NCBI GenBank assembly: GCA_021736135.1
Contig: JAIPGO010000002.1
Coordinates: 46,698-110,697 of the forward strand
Reading direction: 5' to 3'
From: Candidatus Cloacimonadota bacterium
GTDB lineage: Bacteria; Cloacimonadota; Cloacimonadia; Cloacimonadales; TCS61
Length of the DNA stretch: 64,000 nucleotides
A program made the position numbers and the translations under genes. The notes under the pieces are model-generated. The model had not been told where the DNA came from. It searched no databases and saw only the letters and a list, made by a program, of their open reading frames with translations. Of this stretch, positions 43,374 to 54,060 are shown one piece after another (the stretch's first letter is position 1; every line of letters starts with the position of its first letter).

Positions 43374-46300
43374 TTATTTCATCAGTGCGATCTTGGTTAC
43401 GGTAGTGTAATCTGTGGGTTCACCACTATTACCATCAGGTCTGCCGTCAATTGACTGGGCAGTGAATTTACAGAAGTAAACTCCCGTGGCTGCCTGATTA
43501 CCGTATATATCTTTTCCATTCCAGTGAACATTGTGTTCACCAGTCTGATAAGTTCCATTAACCAAACTTGATACAAGTTGTCCGCGTATGTTAAATATGT
43601 CAAGTTTTATATTGCAACTTTGTGCTAATTTAAATTTTAAATTCGTATCGGGATTAAACGGATTAGGATAAGCGCCGATAAATTCAGTAAGTTCCAGAAT
43701 TTCACCATCGCTGGTGGGAGTGTTTAAAACTGAGAGAGCTACCGGAATTGTAAAAGTATTGCGCTCGTCACTTACAATAATATCTGCTGTATAAGTTCCA
43801 TAGCTAAGACCGGCAGAATTGAAATAAATGATAACGTCATCCTCTTCAAATGTATTCAGAGTTCCCGTGTTATGTGAAAGATTGCACCAGCCGATACCGA
43901 GACTGAAAAGGTAAATACTGCCGCTTTCCAGGCTGCCATCGCTGCCCAGAAGGTCATAGTTCAGTTGCACTTCTCCGGTAAAATCGGGAGCAACCGTCAG
44001 GTTTATGCCAGCCGTGGCATCTTCGCCAGCCAACAGACCCGGGTCAGCAGTCCAGTGAATAACAGCACCATTACCACTGGCATTATCGGGCATCAGCGGA
44101 TTGCTACCGCCATAAAATCCGGTAGCTATATTGACCGTGATACCTTCGGGGAAATCAAGAACCACTTCCACAATTTCTTCAGCATCGGGCGAATCATTAA
44201 GCAGCTCAAAAACCCAGCCGGTTGTTTCGCCAGGGGTATAGCTGCCTGTATTACAGCTCAGGTAACTGCCTTCAAGATCACGTTCGGCGCTGGTATCAAT
44301 CACCTGCACAGAATAATTGATCTCGCCTACTCCCAGGTTTTCCAGAGTAAGGGTTTCAGTTGTTTCACTTTCGGGCAGCAGTTCCAGATCAATAGCTTCC
44401 AGATTAAGAGCCAGCTCAGGGGCAGGTGGCGGTCCCATTGGCGGGAAGACGATATAATCGATCCAGCCGGCATCGGAACCACTGGCTACAGCCTGGTCCT
44501 TACGGTAGCGCCATTCAAATGTATGCAATCCTTCAGTAACATTATAGGTTTCCAGACTCCAGGGGTCTTCTCCATCCCAGCGGTCTCTCTGCGAACCATC
44601 AATATAAAAAGCCAGCCAGTCATAATTATGGTTTTGAGGGTCAGCTTCGCAGGAAACTTTTTTATAGAAGGAAATTTCACCAGCCGCGCGCACCCAGGTT
44701 TCCAGAACCATCGCGGTGATAGTATTATCCCCGATCGAGGCGGAACGGGCACTATTTTGACCCATATAGGCATTATTGCTAATCGTCCATTCCTGACCCG
44801 TAAATGTCCAGGGGTAACTGTTAAAATCACCGGTTTCAAAATCTTCGAGAACTAGTCCTACAGTCAAACTGTAGTTACCGGAAGCTTCATATTCTCCGGC
44901 AGAAACGCTGAACATGAAACTAACCGAAGTCCCTTCAGGTGTTTCAGGTGCAATAGTAATTTCAAAGTCAAAATTTCCCTGCATTCCCGGTTCCAGCGGT
45001 TCTGAAATGGCAGTTGCCGTATTAACAGTAACCCAGGGATCAAAAGACAGCAATACTGCCAGGAGATCTTCAGAATCGGAATTTCCTATATTTGCAGTCG
45101 GGATGGAGAGAATCACAGTTTCTCCGGCATCCAGAACGCCATCATCATTACCGGCGCTATCATCAACAACGGGGTATCCGCATTCCAGAACGGGCGCATT
45201 CAAAGTAAGACGGAAAGTAGTAGTCCACTCCGTTCCTTCGTCATCTTCAATAATCAACTGAAATACAGCTTCGTGCTGATCTTCCACATCCGGTTCGATT
45301 TCCAGGGCAAAGGCGGCAGCTAGCTCAATAACGGTTTCGCCATTAATATCGCCGCAATCGACAGAGTTATCCGTAATAGCCACATTCTGGTCGAACGTAG
45401 TGATTGTGGCAGTAACTCCGGAAGCTAACTGATTACCAACATTATTAAGTATTAAATCGAGATTCACTGATTCTGCATAATCAATCTGGTTATTATTATT
45501 ACCGGCAGCGTCATCAATACCGATCGACTGCAAAACCACGTAGGGCTGGTCAGTTACGATAATTATATTTCCCAGAAAGCGGTTCTTATTATGTGCAATA
45601 GCCGAAACGGTGATCAGCCCGGGTGATGAAATCGGGTCAAAGGTGTCAATATTAACCAGGCCATTATCATCAGTAACTCCCCGACCGATGAGAGTGCCAT
45701 TTTGCACCAGCCCGATGCGCGTAAAGGGTGTACTGGAAGTGATCTGAATAGTACTGATGCCAATGGGCAGTGATACAGGGTGTGTTATCGTAAGATCAGT
45801 TGGTTCCGCCGTCCAGATATCCAGGGAAGGATCCCCAAAAAGATTGGTCTGATAACATACCCAGCGCATATTGCTGTTCGCCTGCATCAGACCAACGTTA
45901 TCCTCATGTGAAAAACGGTTTACTGCACCAATCTCTGAAAGTCCCTCACCAAATATTCCCTGAAAGAACATACGGTCATAATACTGGGATGAACTATTTG
46001 TTCCACCTGGCATATACCAGCCATAGCGGGAATTGGCAATACAGGCAACTTCACCGGTTGGAATAGTATTCACCATCTTTTCAGCAAAGCTGTCTTCATT
46101 AATATAATAGCCGTTATAATGCCAGTTATCAAAAGAACCGTTATAACAGCCCTGAGAATAACCGATGGCAAATCCGCGTGTTAATCCATTATTGGTGAAA
46201 TTATTTACGGTCAGATCACCAGTATCCATTTTCATATTATAAGTTGGACTGGAATGTCCCAGATGGTTGATCAGGTTCACGCCCACATCGGAGAACTCGT

Positions 46301-47615
46301 CAAATAAATCATATTTATTCCAGCCGCCATCGCGGTCGTAGAAAGTATTAATATTGAAGTTATCACTAAAACCTTCCGTGTAATACCCGTCATAATTTCC
46401 GCCGTCGGCTATCTGATCTTTATAGTTTCCACCATAAGTCCAGGGATTATTATTCAGTTCTTCACCAACCATAACGCCTTTTTCAATATCCTCAATAACT
46501 GGTTCATTCTGATACAGGATATGTTTATCGATGGTATTAGCAACTTCCGAAACGCTATCCACACACATTCTGCCGATCATCACTTCGGCGTAAGGATCAA
46601 TTTCATTCTGTTCACCCCAGTAGTTGTCACCGTCATTATTCCAAGTGCCATCCAGGTTGGAAAAATACATATCGGAAGGAAGAGTGGGATCGTCATCCAC
46701 GGCAAATCCGCGATGGGGCACAATTGCTGTCTCGCTGGTATTTCCGGCATCACCTCCCAGAATCACATATTCTATATCATAGCTCTGGTAATAGCTGATA
46801 ATGCAGCTTCTCACCTGGGCAGCTTCATCAATCCCGGTGTAACTGGAATATATATCTTCAATCGTCTCAACTGCCACGGAGAAGCCTGTGGATTCCTTGA
46901 ATTCGATATAATCAGCAAAATAGGGAGCAAGGGCATTATTGGTGATCAGCAGCATATCATAATCGATTGTACGTGAATTATTGCTGTTATAATGATAAGC
47001 AGAGAGCATTTCAGTATTTTCTATTATGCGCTGCAGCCGAGTTTCAATATTATGATTAATTTTCAAATTTGCTTCTGCATCCTGGGCACGTGCTGCCGAG
47101 GAGGTCTCAACGCTGAAGCTTATGGAAGAAATGAACCTGATCGTTCCAGTAACAGGATTATATTCAACAGGACAGAAATTCAGGGTGGCTATTCCATGTC
47201 CGCTTAAAAATCCGGTATAAGGCTCTGATATACTGTTGGCAGGATATATGGCATCAAGTTCATATATTGCCGGATCAGGTATAACCTCATAATTTGCCGG
47301 AGCAGGTAATGATATGGGAAATGGACGCGCTGCCGGCTGGATCATTCCATTTTCAGTAACCGGATAATATTCTATGTCGAGTATGTTTACACCTACCGCA
47401 ACTTCGTTCTGAGGTAATAATAGATCTATCCCCTTCTGAGGTAGTAAAGGTGCACCTTCCTCTCCCAGTAAAATACAATCGTCATAACTAATTTCCAGAT
47501 ATTCACCGTTTACATTTAATTCCGGGAATTCTATTGTTTCTGTATATTCTACATTCCCCGCAGTCAAAGCACTGATTAACAGCACTATCCCCAAAACCAG
47601 ACTCAGTTTTCTCAT
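43374..47615 (-). CDS. Large C25 (gingipain-like) cysteine peptidase with C-terminal sorting domain (1413 aa)
   Basis: Architecture follows the neighbour at 38875-43167: signal peptide (1-19), propeptide, C25 domain with EYVILGGDAGNTSETAIVPHRG, LINHLGHSSPTYN (His) and FAIGYSQGCYNGSFDNW (Cys), an Ig-like domain after LDIWTAEPTDLTITHP, two modules with AGNNNNQIDYAES and AGNDDGVLDAGET, a jelly-roll-like W-rich region and YPNPFNPDTNLKFKL with LDIFNIRGQLVSSL at the end. The C-terminal modules align with those of the neighbour, e.g. PGETTGWVFELLN against PGQTTGWLLRLEN. So these are tandem duplicates that have diverged. Likely exported through the outer membrane and processed. Ribosome site GAAGGAGAA before ATG. 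Confidence 0.93.
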   Translation of the reverse strand: MRKLSLVLGIVLLISALTAGNVEYTETIEFPELNVNGEYLEISYDDCILLGEEGAPLLPQKGIDLLLPQNEVAVGVNILDIEYYPVTENGMIQPAARPFPISLPAPANYEVIPDPAIYELDAIYPANSISEPYTGFLSGHGIATLNFCPVEYNPVTGTIRFISSISFSVETSSAARAQDAEANLKINHNIETRLQRIIENTEMLSAYHYNSNNSRTIDYDMLLITNNALAPYFADYIEFKESTGFSVAVETIEDIYSSYTGIDEAAQVRSCIISYYQSYDIEYVILGGDAGNTSETAIVPHRGFAVDDDPTLPSDMYFSNLDGTWNNDGDNYWGEQNEIDPYAEVMIGRMCVDSVSEVANTIDKHILYQNEPVIEDIEKGVMVGEELNNNPWTYGGNYKDQIADGGNYDGYYTEGFSDNFNINTFYDRDGGWNKYDLFDEFSDVGVNLINHLGHSSPTYNMKMDTGDLTVNNFTNNGLTRGFAIGYSQGCYNGSFDNWHYNGYYINEDSFAEKMVNTIPTGEVACIANSRYGWYMPGGTNSSSQYYDRMFFQGIFGEGLSEIGAVNRFSHEDNVGLMQANSNMRWVCYQTNLFGDPSLDIWTAEPTDLTITHPVSLPIGISTIQITSSTPFTRIGLVQNGTLIGRGVTDDNGLVNIDTFDPISSPGLITVSAIAHNKNRFLGNIIIVTDQPYVVLQSIGIDDAAGNNNNQIDYAESVNLDLILNNVGNQLASGVTATITTFDQNVAITDNSVDCGDINGETVIELAAAFALEIEPDVEDQHEAVFQLIIEDDEGTEWTTTFRLTLNAPVLECGYPVVDDSAGNDDGVLDAGETVILSIPTANIGNSDSEDLLAVLLSFDPWVTVNTATAISEPLEPGMQGNFDFEITIAPETPEGTSVSFMFSVSAGEYEASGNYSLTVGLVLEDFETGDFNSYPWTFTGQEWTISNNAYMGQNSARSASIGDNTITAMVLETWVRAAGEISFYKKVSCEADPQNHNYDWLAFYIDGSQRDRWDGEDPWSLETYNVTEGLHTFEWRYRKDQAVASGSDAGWIDYIVFPPMGPPPAPELALNLEAIDLELLPESETTETLTLENLGVGEINYSVQVIDTSAERDLEGSYLSCNTGSYTPGETTGWVFELLNDSPDAEEIVEVVLDFPEGITVNIATGFYGGSNPLMPDNASGNGAVIHWTADPGLLAGEDATAGINLTVAPDFTGEVQLNYDLLGSDGSLESGSIYLFSLGIGWCNLSHNTGTLNTFEEDDVIIYFNSAGLSYGTYTADIIVSDERNTFTIPVALSVLNTPTSDGEILELTEFIGAYPNPFNPDTNLKFKLAQSCNIKLDIFNIRGQLVSSLVNGTYQTGEHNVHWNGKDIYGNQAATGVYFCKFTAQSIDGRPDGNSGEPTDYTTVTKIALMK

Positions 47616-48348
47616 ATATTCTCCTTCAAAAAATATTTATATCTACTATTACTATATATAATATAACGCAATTATTATTCCATGATATATTTCGGCAAGC
47701 TTTTTCACTCTTTCACCGCATTCCCCCGGAATTTTTGAACCAGTTTTGTAACTTTCTCTGCTACAAGTCCTCCGTAGCATAGGGGAATGACAGAAAATTG
47801 GTGCTTTTTATGAAATCCTGCTGCACAAATTGGAATAAAGAGATACATAATAACTACAATAGCAGATTTTATCCTCCTGTAGCACAGACGTCTCGTCTGT
47901 GACCCGCTTTGGCTGTCCTCGAAATATTACCTCTAACCTCTCGGCTTCAAATTAGTACCAGCTTCTTCAAAGATCATTCAATAATTTCCGCACCCCTTCC
48001 CAAACAGGATAAAGATATACATAATAACTACAATAGCAGATTTTATCCTCCTGTAGCACAGACGTCTCGTCTGTGACCCGCTTTTACTGTCCTCGAAATA
48101 TTACCTCTAACCTCTCGGCTTCAAATTAGTACCAGCTTCTTCAAAGATCATTCAATAATTTCCGCACCCCTTCCCAAACAGGATAAAGAGATACATAATA
48201 ACTACAATAGCAGATTTTATCCTCCTGTAGCACAGACGTCTCGTCTGTGACCCGCTTTGGCTGTCCTCAAAATATTACTTCTAACCTCGAAGCAGGAAAA
48301 AATTACGAAAGCAATAAACTTCCAAAAAGCCATACCGGCAACTTTGAA
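47616..48348. other. 733-base non-coding region holding the 174-bp repeats
   Basis: Apart from the repeat array (47832-48290), no gene, RNA or mobile element is visible. The first 200 bases are AT-rich sequence upstream of the C25 gene and may hold its promoter, but no clear boxes were found. Confidence 0.6.
47832..48290. repeat. Tandem 174-bp repeat, 2.6 copies, with internal hairpin
   Basis: Copies begin at 47843, 48017 and 48191 (word ATACATAATAACTAC). The third ends after about 100 bases. Each contains a perfect 8-bp hairpin CACAGACG-TCT-CGTCTGTG. On the minus strand this is followed by CTACAGGAGGATAAAATC. Copies differ by only a few substitutions, so the duplication is recent. No reading frame spans the repeat. 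Confidence 0.93.
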
Positions 48349-50640
48349 TTATCTTATAACCGTCACCTTCTGTTGAGTGATAATTTCTCTATCTATTTTC
48401 AGTCTGATAAAATATATCCCTGTTGATACCGGATTACCGTACCTGTTGCAAAAATCCCAGGTTGTACTCAGTGAATTCTGCCCTGATCCGGGAAAGATAT
48501 CAATCTTTTCAACCTGTTGTCCCTTAAAATTGAAGATTGCCACTTCAGCAGTAGTAACTTCTCTTTGTTGAGAGTTTCGCCACCAGATCTGCAGTTCCTG
48601 TTCTCTCATACTTTTCGGATATGCCGGATTAGGATAACAGATCAAGTCAGGATCAATATATTCCAGTTCTGTCTGCGAAGACGGTGAATCCCAGGGATTC
48701 CATTCATAAGCACCAATATCAATATGATCTCCGTAAATTCTGATCCTGCCCGAGGCATCAAATTCCGGTAATTCAATCCCTTCCGGAAGATCAAGTGTGC
48801 CTGCATCTATGGCAGGTGAACCTTCACTTAAACTGTAATTATTCTCCTCCGGTGCAAAGAAAAGCGGATCGAGATTGTAATTCGTATTATTATCCCAATT
48901 CATTATTCCGGCACTGCCGTAAATTCCACTATGACCATTCTCAAATATATTATGATGGGCTGTGAATTCGGATGACGCAGCATTATATAATATCAGTGAA
49001 TGTGTCAGATCATTACCCCAGATTATTGAATTTATCAATGTCAGATCACTTCCTGATGCAACTGCTATTGGGGCATTTGCAATGTAAGGTCCTTCCATGT
49101 TGTTTGTTGTAAATGTACTGTTTATAATATATGACTGTACATTTTCAGTTGAACCATAGCTGATGTACGTTGGCGCCATAGGCTGACCTGTGTCGTTTAT
49201 GTAATAAAGGTTACTGAATTCACAACCAATAACATTGACTCTTAAATCACTCGTTTGACTGGATGTTGAAACATCTCCTTCTGATTCTTTAAATTGACAG
49301 TTGATCAGATCCATCCTGGAATAATTAGAAGATACAGGTATGGCGGTGATGATATTTCCAGTAATAATATTAGTGAATGAGCAGTTAATGTATTCAATTA
49401 TAGAGGCAATATTGATAATTGTAAATGCGCTGTTTACGCAATTATCTAATGATATGTTTTCGAAAATGATCGGTTCCGGGTGTGATTCCGTGTGATAGAT
49501 ATCAATGATCTTATTCCAGGATCCATTCCCACCATTTAATACTTTCAAGCCTTCAATTGTATATCCAGTATAATTTCCTCTATTGATGATAAATCCTGTT
49601 TCACCTTCTAAGTCTATGATTGTTTGATTTTTCCCTGCTCCAACAATTGAAACATAATCCCGGATTGTTACAGGATACATTTCACCGTTACTTACAGGAA
49701 AATAGGTACCTTCTGCCAAGTGAACAGTTCGGCGATGCAGGCTGTCTGCCTTAATATATCTTAAAGCAGTTTCCAGGCTCTGCATCGGATCATCAGGAGA
49801 TAGGCCACTGTTATTATCATCACCATCAAGTGATATATATAAGTCAGCTTCAATTCTTTCAATTTTCGCTGCATTGAAATCAATGTAAGTTTCATCAAAG
49901 TTTATTATGTAGTCATCATGTTGAATAACATCATAACCAAGTGGTTCATAGCTCGTTAGAGTGTCTGCAATAATATTACACATTACACCATTTCCATAGA
50001 AATTCATTATGTCTTTACCCCATGGTGAGAAGTTTAAGTAAATATTACACCTATTTTCTGAAGACATTTGGATTGGAGTATTTAAATTTCCACTGCTTAT
50101 ACCTCCTCCCTGATAAAATGCTCTGTTAAATCTTATAGTTGTACCAATAAGTACGACGTTACTATTAACAATACTTAATCCTCCTCCATTTTCGGATTCA
50201 TTATTTTCAATAATGCAGTTAGTTATTATTATAGACGATTCTCTAATATAGAAACCTCCACCATATCTTTTGTTTGAAGAATAATATCCTATTCCATTTG
50301 TAATAGTAAATCCTTGAATAAGTGTTTCGTTGCTTTCCCCGTTACTTATTCTTACGCAACAGCTTTGCTGATCACCGTCTATGATCGTTTCGTGGATATA
50401 GTGTCTTTCACCGGTCTGCCATTCCAGACTGACAACTGATATGGTCTTACCCATAAAATTGATGTTCTCAAAATACCTGCCGGGATAAACAAGCACGATA
50501 TCACCATTATTCGCATCATTGATCCCTTCCTGAATAGTCTCAAAATCTCCGCTGCCGTCAAGATTGACTTCGATAGTCACGGAGAACAATCCCCTACAGA
50601 CCAATATAAAGCATAAAAACCACAGCGTCCTTCCCATCAT
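48349..50640 (-). CDS. Secreted right-handed beta-helix protein (763 aa)
   Basis: Signal peptide (MMGRTLWFLCFILVCRGLFSV), then DGSGDFETIQEGINDANNGD, a pectate-lyase-like opening close to that of the 445-aa protein at 36299. Two beta-helix blocks follow, residues about 60-190 and 260-580, the second starting SLDGDDNNSGLSPDDPMQSLETALRYI, as in DUF1565-type domains. NLDPLFFAPEENNYSLSEGSPAIDAGT marks the end of the helix region. The C-terminal region (LICYPNPAYPKSMRE, VAIFNFKGQQVEKIDI, STGIYFIRLKI) is a slightly degenerate sorting domain. No catalytic residues are clear. It lies upstream of the 174-bp repeat region and shares operon-like spacing with the larger beta-helix gene (87 bases). Confidence 0.86.
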   Translation of the reverse strand: MMGRTLWFLCFILVCRGLFSVTIEVNLDGSGDFETIQEGINDANNGDIVLVYPGRYFENINFMGKTISVVSLEWQTGERHYIHETIIDGDQQSCCVRISNGESNETLIQGFTITNGIGYYSSNKRYGGGFYIRESSIIITNCIIENNESENGGGLSIVNSNVVLIGTTIRFNRAFYQGGGISSGNLNTPIQMSSENRCNIYLNFSPWGKDIMNFYGNGVMCNIIADTLTSYEPLGYDVIQHDDYIINFDETYIDFNAAKIERIEADLYISLDGDDNNSGLSPDDPMQSLETALRYIKADSLHRRTVHLAEGTYFPVSNGEMYPVTIRDYVSIVGAGKNQTIIDLEGETGFIINRGNYTGYTIEGLKVLNGGNGSWNKIIDIYHTESHPEPIIFENISLDNCVNSAFTIINIASIIEYINCSFTNIITGNIITAIPVSSNYSRMDLINCQFKESEGDVSTSSQTSDLRVNVIGCEFSNLYYINDTGQPMAPTYISYGSTENVQSYIINSTFTTNNMEGPYIANAPIAVASGSDLTLINSIIWGNDLTHSLILYNAASSEFTAHHNIFENGHSGIYGSAGIMNWDNNTNYNLDPLFFAPEENNYSLSEGSPAIDAGTLDLPEGIELPEFDASGRIRIYGDHIDIGAYEWNPWDSPSSQTELEYIDPDLICYPNPAYPKSMREQELQIWWRNSQQREVTTAEVAIFNFKGQQVEKIDIFPGSGQNSLSTTWDFCNRYGNPVSTGIYFIRLKIDREIITQQKVTVIR

Positions 50641-50657
50641 AATTTATCTCTCCAATG

Positions 50658-50692
50658 ATCCCTGATCTGCAGATTTTCCGCAGATCAGGGAT
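50658..50692 (-). terminator. Hairpin between two beta-helix genes
   Basis: A perfect stem of 11-13 bp (CCCTGATCTGC / GCAGATCAGGG, loop of 9) lies 36 bases after the stop of the 1110-aa gene. It is not followed by a U-tract, so it may end or stabilise the upstream transcript. A heptamer repeat lies between it and the stop codon. Confidence 0.5.
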
Positions 50693-50696
50693 TCAC

Positions 50697-50727
50697 TCAT
50701 TCATAATTCATAATTCATAATTCAAAA
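50697..50727. repeat. Heptamer repeat (CATAATT) at a gene end
   Basis: Four 7-bp units (three exact CATAATT, one CAAAATT) lie directly after the stop codon of the minus-strand beta-helix gene at 50728. Confidence 0.85.
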
Positions 50728-53700
50728 TTATTTGAGCATTACAACTTTTCGATATAGATTCTTTGACCCTGCTTTCATTCTGATGAAATACACTCCGCTG
50801 CCGGTCTGTTTATCCTGCTCATTACGTCCATTCCAGACGAGTTCATATTCACCGGTTCTGAACAACTCACTGGCTAGTGTTTTAACCTTCTGACCCTTGA
50901 TGTTATAAATATTGATCTCAATCTCAGTTTCTTCTGCCACATTAAAGGCAATATTCAAAGAAGGATTAAAGGGATTGGGATAGCAACACATCTGGATTTC
51001 TGCCGGTGGAATTTCATCATCTGCATAGAAAGACACCAGGTAGAAATCATCATTCATACCGGTTACAATGCTGTTACTGAATACTTCTTTATCAACCGGA
51101 TCATGAACCAGATAACTTTTATGTCTGACTGCCGGTTTACGAGAACCATACCAGAACTCAAACTCTATTTCCTCTCCCGGTGGTTCATCTAATATATAGC
51201 CGCAGATCTGGGTAGTATCGGCATCGACCTTTTCGGCACCCTTGCATACTCCGTCAATGAAGATGGCTATCTCTTCCGGCAGGTTTTCAGGATCAAGAAT
51301 GGTATAAAACGGCAGGTAATCGGATTTCTCCTCGTATTCGTAATGCTCAGCCATCGGTCTGTAAACCGGTTCTCCACCTCTATGTTGGTTCCACGTAAAG
51401 ACCGTATCTCTCTCCGTACCCAGTATGACAAGATCTCCGTAATTAAGAGTATATTTGGGTGGATATACCCAGGGCTGTCCCGAACTCGGACGGCTCATAC
51501 TCCAGCGCCAAGTCTTGATCAATACCAGGTCATCTATCACGTCTTCCGGTATCGCATCTTTCACATTCTGGCTGTTCTCCAGGAAATAACCAACCCAGTT
51601 CTCGCCGGTTCGATCCAGTACCATTTTAACATCCGGATCACTTAATGCTCCCCTGTAGAACAGCTTACAGCACAGACTGTCCTTGGCTATCTTCAAGCCT
51701 AAGGGACTATTGATATTTCTGTTATTGACTGGATCCCAGATCCATTCATATACATCGTCCCATTCACCAAGAAGCCAGTCTTCTTCTAATTCATGCTGCA
51801 CAAAAATACTATCGGGTCGTGGGTTCCAGTTCGTGAGAACGCTGTCCGGATGTATTGACTGCCCGGTATTAAGGGAATCAACAATCATCAGTTTCGGGAA
51901 ACAGCGCCATTCCCAGACGATTCTTTCACCCTGTGTATAATCCCAGCCTAATACATCCTGTTCATAGAATTTATAACCAAGATCGGGTATTGAACCTTCC
52001 GGATCGCTTTCCGTAGCATCTCCGGCGTCAATACACGGACTGCGCCAGTGCAGTTCATAAGTCTCCTCATTATCAAATATAGGATCTTCATTAAAACAAT
52101 GATTGCTTGTATAGGGATAATCCTCAATATCACAATATGTGATATTACCCGTTGGGATAACAGCGTCAACTTCATCTCCTGAATTATTCCAGAAAATGCA
52201 TTCTTTGATGTTTACAAATAAGCTGTCTGTTTCATCTCCCAGATCAATACCACCACATCCCGTTACGGTTGTATCGCTTATATTATTGCAGATCGTGCAA
52301 TTCTCTATGCGTATATCCTGATTTTTTACTAAGGCAATGGCTCCCAGATATGTTGTATCAGCAGCAACATTGTTGCTTTGAAAATTATCGGCTATCAATA
52401 AGTTATTAAAATAACCAATATTTAGATCATCTGAATCAATCGAAATTGCACTGCCCCCTTCATTGGAATTTCCGGTGAAGATGCAGTCACTTATATTATA
52501 TTGACCACAATCTAACATAAATAGTCCTCCTCCTGCTGCATCAGTGGAAATTTCTCCTCCATTAGATACATTATCAATAAATTCACAGTTGTTAATGTCA
52601 ATTGAATTGGCTACATTACCCAGGGAAATACCGATCCCGCTATTAAATCCTGAATTTCCTGATATCACTGTATCTTCCATTATCAAACTATAAAAACTAC
52701 CGACAATGCCACCTGCTCCACCACCGGGAGCTTCATTATCTCTGATTTCACAGGCGTCAAATTCGATTGTGCTTGTTTCAGTTCCTCCTCCAATGGCAAA
52801 ACCTCCTCCAGACCCACAAGTATGCTCATTATTAATGATCTCAACGTTCGCCATTCTAACAACATGGCAATTGCCACCTTTAATTCCTCCACCTGATGGA
52901 AAAGGACAACCATAGCCTTCTGCCACATTATTAGAAACTTGAGAATCGACCATTTCCAGATTGCAGCCATTAGAAGAATTATTTGAAATTAAATAGATTC
53001 CACCTCCGTCAGTCCTGGCGTAATTGCTGTCAATAAGCGTATTCTCAATAGATATGTTACTGTCTAAAACTTCAATCCCTCCTCCGTTTGACAGTAAAAT
53101 CGAATCCTGAGTAGTTACCGTATTATTCAAAATCTCACAATTCAATATTTTTATTCCATCTGTTGTGATAGTACCGGATTGAATAAATTTAAGTCCACCG
53201 CCACTTTCTGCCAGATTATCAGAAATTTGACATTCAATAAAAGACATACTTGCTAATTCATATTGCGTGTATATGCCACCACCTGTCAATCCTCCATAAT
53301 TCGAGGCGATTGTCGAATTAGCAATTGTGATTTTCTGGGGAGTAGAAGCTAATGTATTTTCAATGGCAATCCCTCCACCATATCCAAAAGATGAATCATT
53401 CACAGTATTTTCGATAATTGTCGTATTTTCAATTCTGATTTCATCGCTAATGTTATATAACGAAATACCTGCACCAATCCGCGCCAGATTATACTTAACT
53501 TCACAATTTGCTATTGATATTAATCCTTCCGTTTCACTTTCCACGCCTGATTCTACTCTGATTCCTCCGCCACTAAGATTATTCTCCGGATCGCCATTAT
53601 TACGAATATCACAATATTCAATACTTACTTCAGAGGTTGTCAAACTGTCACCTCCGGCAATCATGATTCCTCTGCCAAATACTGAATCCAGATGTGTGAT

Positions 53701-54060
53701 GGTGAAACCTGCCACAAAGATACTGGCAGTATCAATTTCTGAACGCATAAAGTTAATAATATCAGAATCTATGCCATTGCCACAGATATAGGTGTTATCA
53801 GTCAGGTAATCACCGCTGCCATTTCTTTGGCTGCATAAAGTGAAAGGAATATCTCGTGAAATTACCAAACTTTCATAATAATGTTCAACACTGTCAATAC
53901 ATGACCAGACGATAATACTGTCTCCTGCAGCAAGAGCAGTAGTATCGATTGCCGTCTGAATCGTTTCGAAATCCCCGGTTCCATCATGTCTAACTGTCCA
54001 GGATACTGATAATAAAAACACTGGTACTACTAAAAGAAAAGTAACAATAATCCTTTTCAT
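50728..54060 (-). CDS. Large secreted right-handed beta-helix protein with sorting domain (1110 aa)
   Basis: The start is put at 54060, where AAAGGGAGGATCTG precedes ATG and a signal peptide (MKRIIVTFLLVVPVFLLSVS) follows. The longer frame to 54141 has no such features. The opening VRHDGTGDFETIQTAID matches the other two beta-helix proteins. About 15-20 helix turns follow to residue about 690, with many GGGI motifs (GGGIRVES, GGGIYTQY, GGGLKFIQS, GGGIKGGN). Then a beta-rich domain rich in Trp and Asp (WRSPCIDAGD ends the helix), and a sorting domain CYPNPFNPSLNIAFNVAEE with INIYNIKGQKVKTL. It may be an adhesin or a polysaccharide-acting enzyme; catalytic residues could not be assigned. Confidence 0.9.
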   Translation of the reverse strand: MKRIIVTFLLVVPVFLLSVSWTVRHDGTGDFETIQTAIDTTALAAGDSIIVWSCIDSVEHYYESLVISRDIPFTLCSQRNGSGDYLTDNTYICGNGIDSDIINFMRSEIDTASIFVAGFTITHLDSVFGRGIMIAGGDSLTTSEVSIEYCDIRNNGDPENNLSGGGIRVESGVESETEGLISIANCEVKYNLARIGAGISLYNISDEIRIENTTIIENTVNDSSFGYGGGIAIENTLASTPQKITIANSTIASNYGGLTGGGIYTQYELASMSFIECQISDNLAESGGGLKFIQSGTITTDGIKILNCEILNNTVTTQDSILLSNGGGIEVLDSNISIENTLIDSNYARTDGGGIYLISNNSSNGCNLEMVDSQVSNNVAEGYGCPFPSGGGIKGGNCHVVRMANVEIINNEHTCGSGGGFAIGGGTETSTIEFDACEIRDNEAPGGGAGGIVGSFYSLIMEDTVISGNSGFNSGIGISLGNVANSIDINNCEFIDNVSNGGEISTDAAGGGLFMLDCGQYNISDCIFTGNSNEGGSAISIDSDDLNIGYFNNLLIADNFQSNNVAADTTYLGAIALVKNQDIRIENCTICNNISDTTVTGCGGIDLGDETDSLFVNIKECIFWNNSGDEVDAVIPTGNITYCDIEDYPYTSNHCFNEDPIFDNEETYELHWRSPCIDAGDATESDPEGSIPDLGYKFYEQDVLGWDYTQGERIVWEWRCFPKLMIVDSLNTGQSIHPDSVLTNWNPRPDSIFVQHELEEDWLLGEWDDVYEWIWDPVNNRNINSPLGLKIAKDSLCCKLFYRGALSDPDVKMVLDRTGENWVGYFLENSQNVKDAIPEDVIDDLVLIKTWRWSMSRPSSGQPWVYPPKYTLNYGDLVILGTERDTVFTWNQHRGGEPVYRPMAEHYEYEEKSDYLPFYTILDPENLPEEIAIFIDGVCKGAEKVDADTTQICGYILDEPPGEEIEFEFWYGSRKPAVRHKSYLVHDPVDKEVFSNSIVTGMNDDFYLVSFYADDEIPPAEIQMCCYPNPFNPSLNIAFNVAEETEIEINIYNIKGQKVKTLASELFRTGEYELVWNGRNEQDKQTGSGVYFIRMKAGSKNLYRKVVMLK

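Noticed and set aside
47832-48290. CRISPR or insertion sequence
   Set aside because: Whole 174-bp units are repeated with no spacers and no transposase frame.
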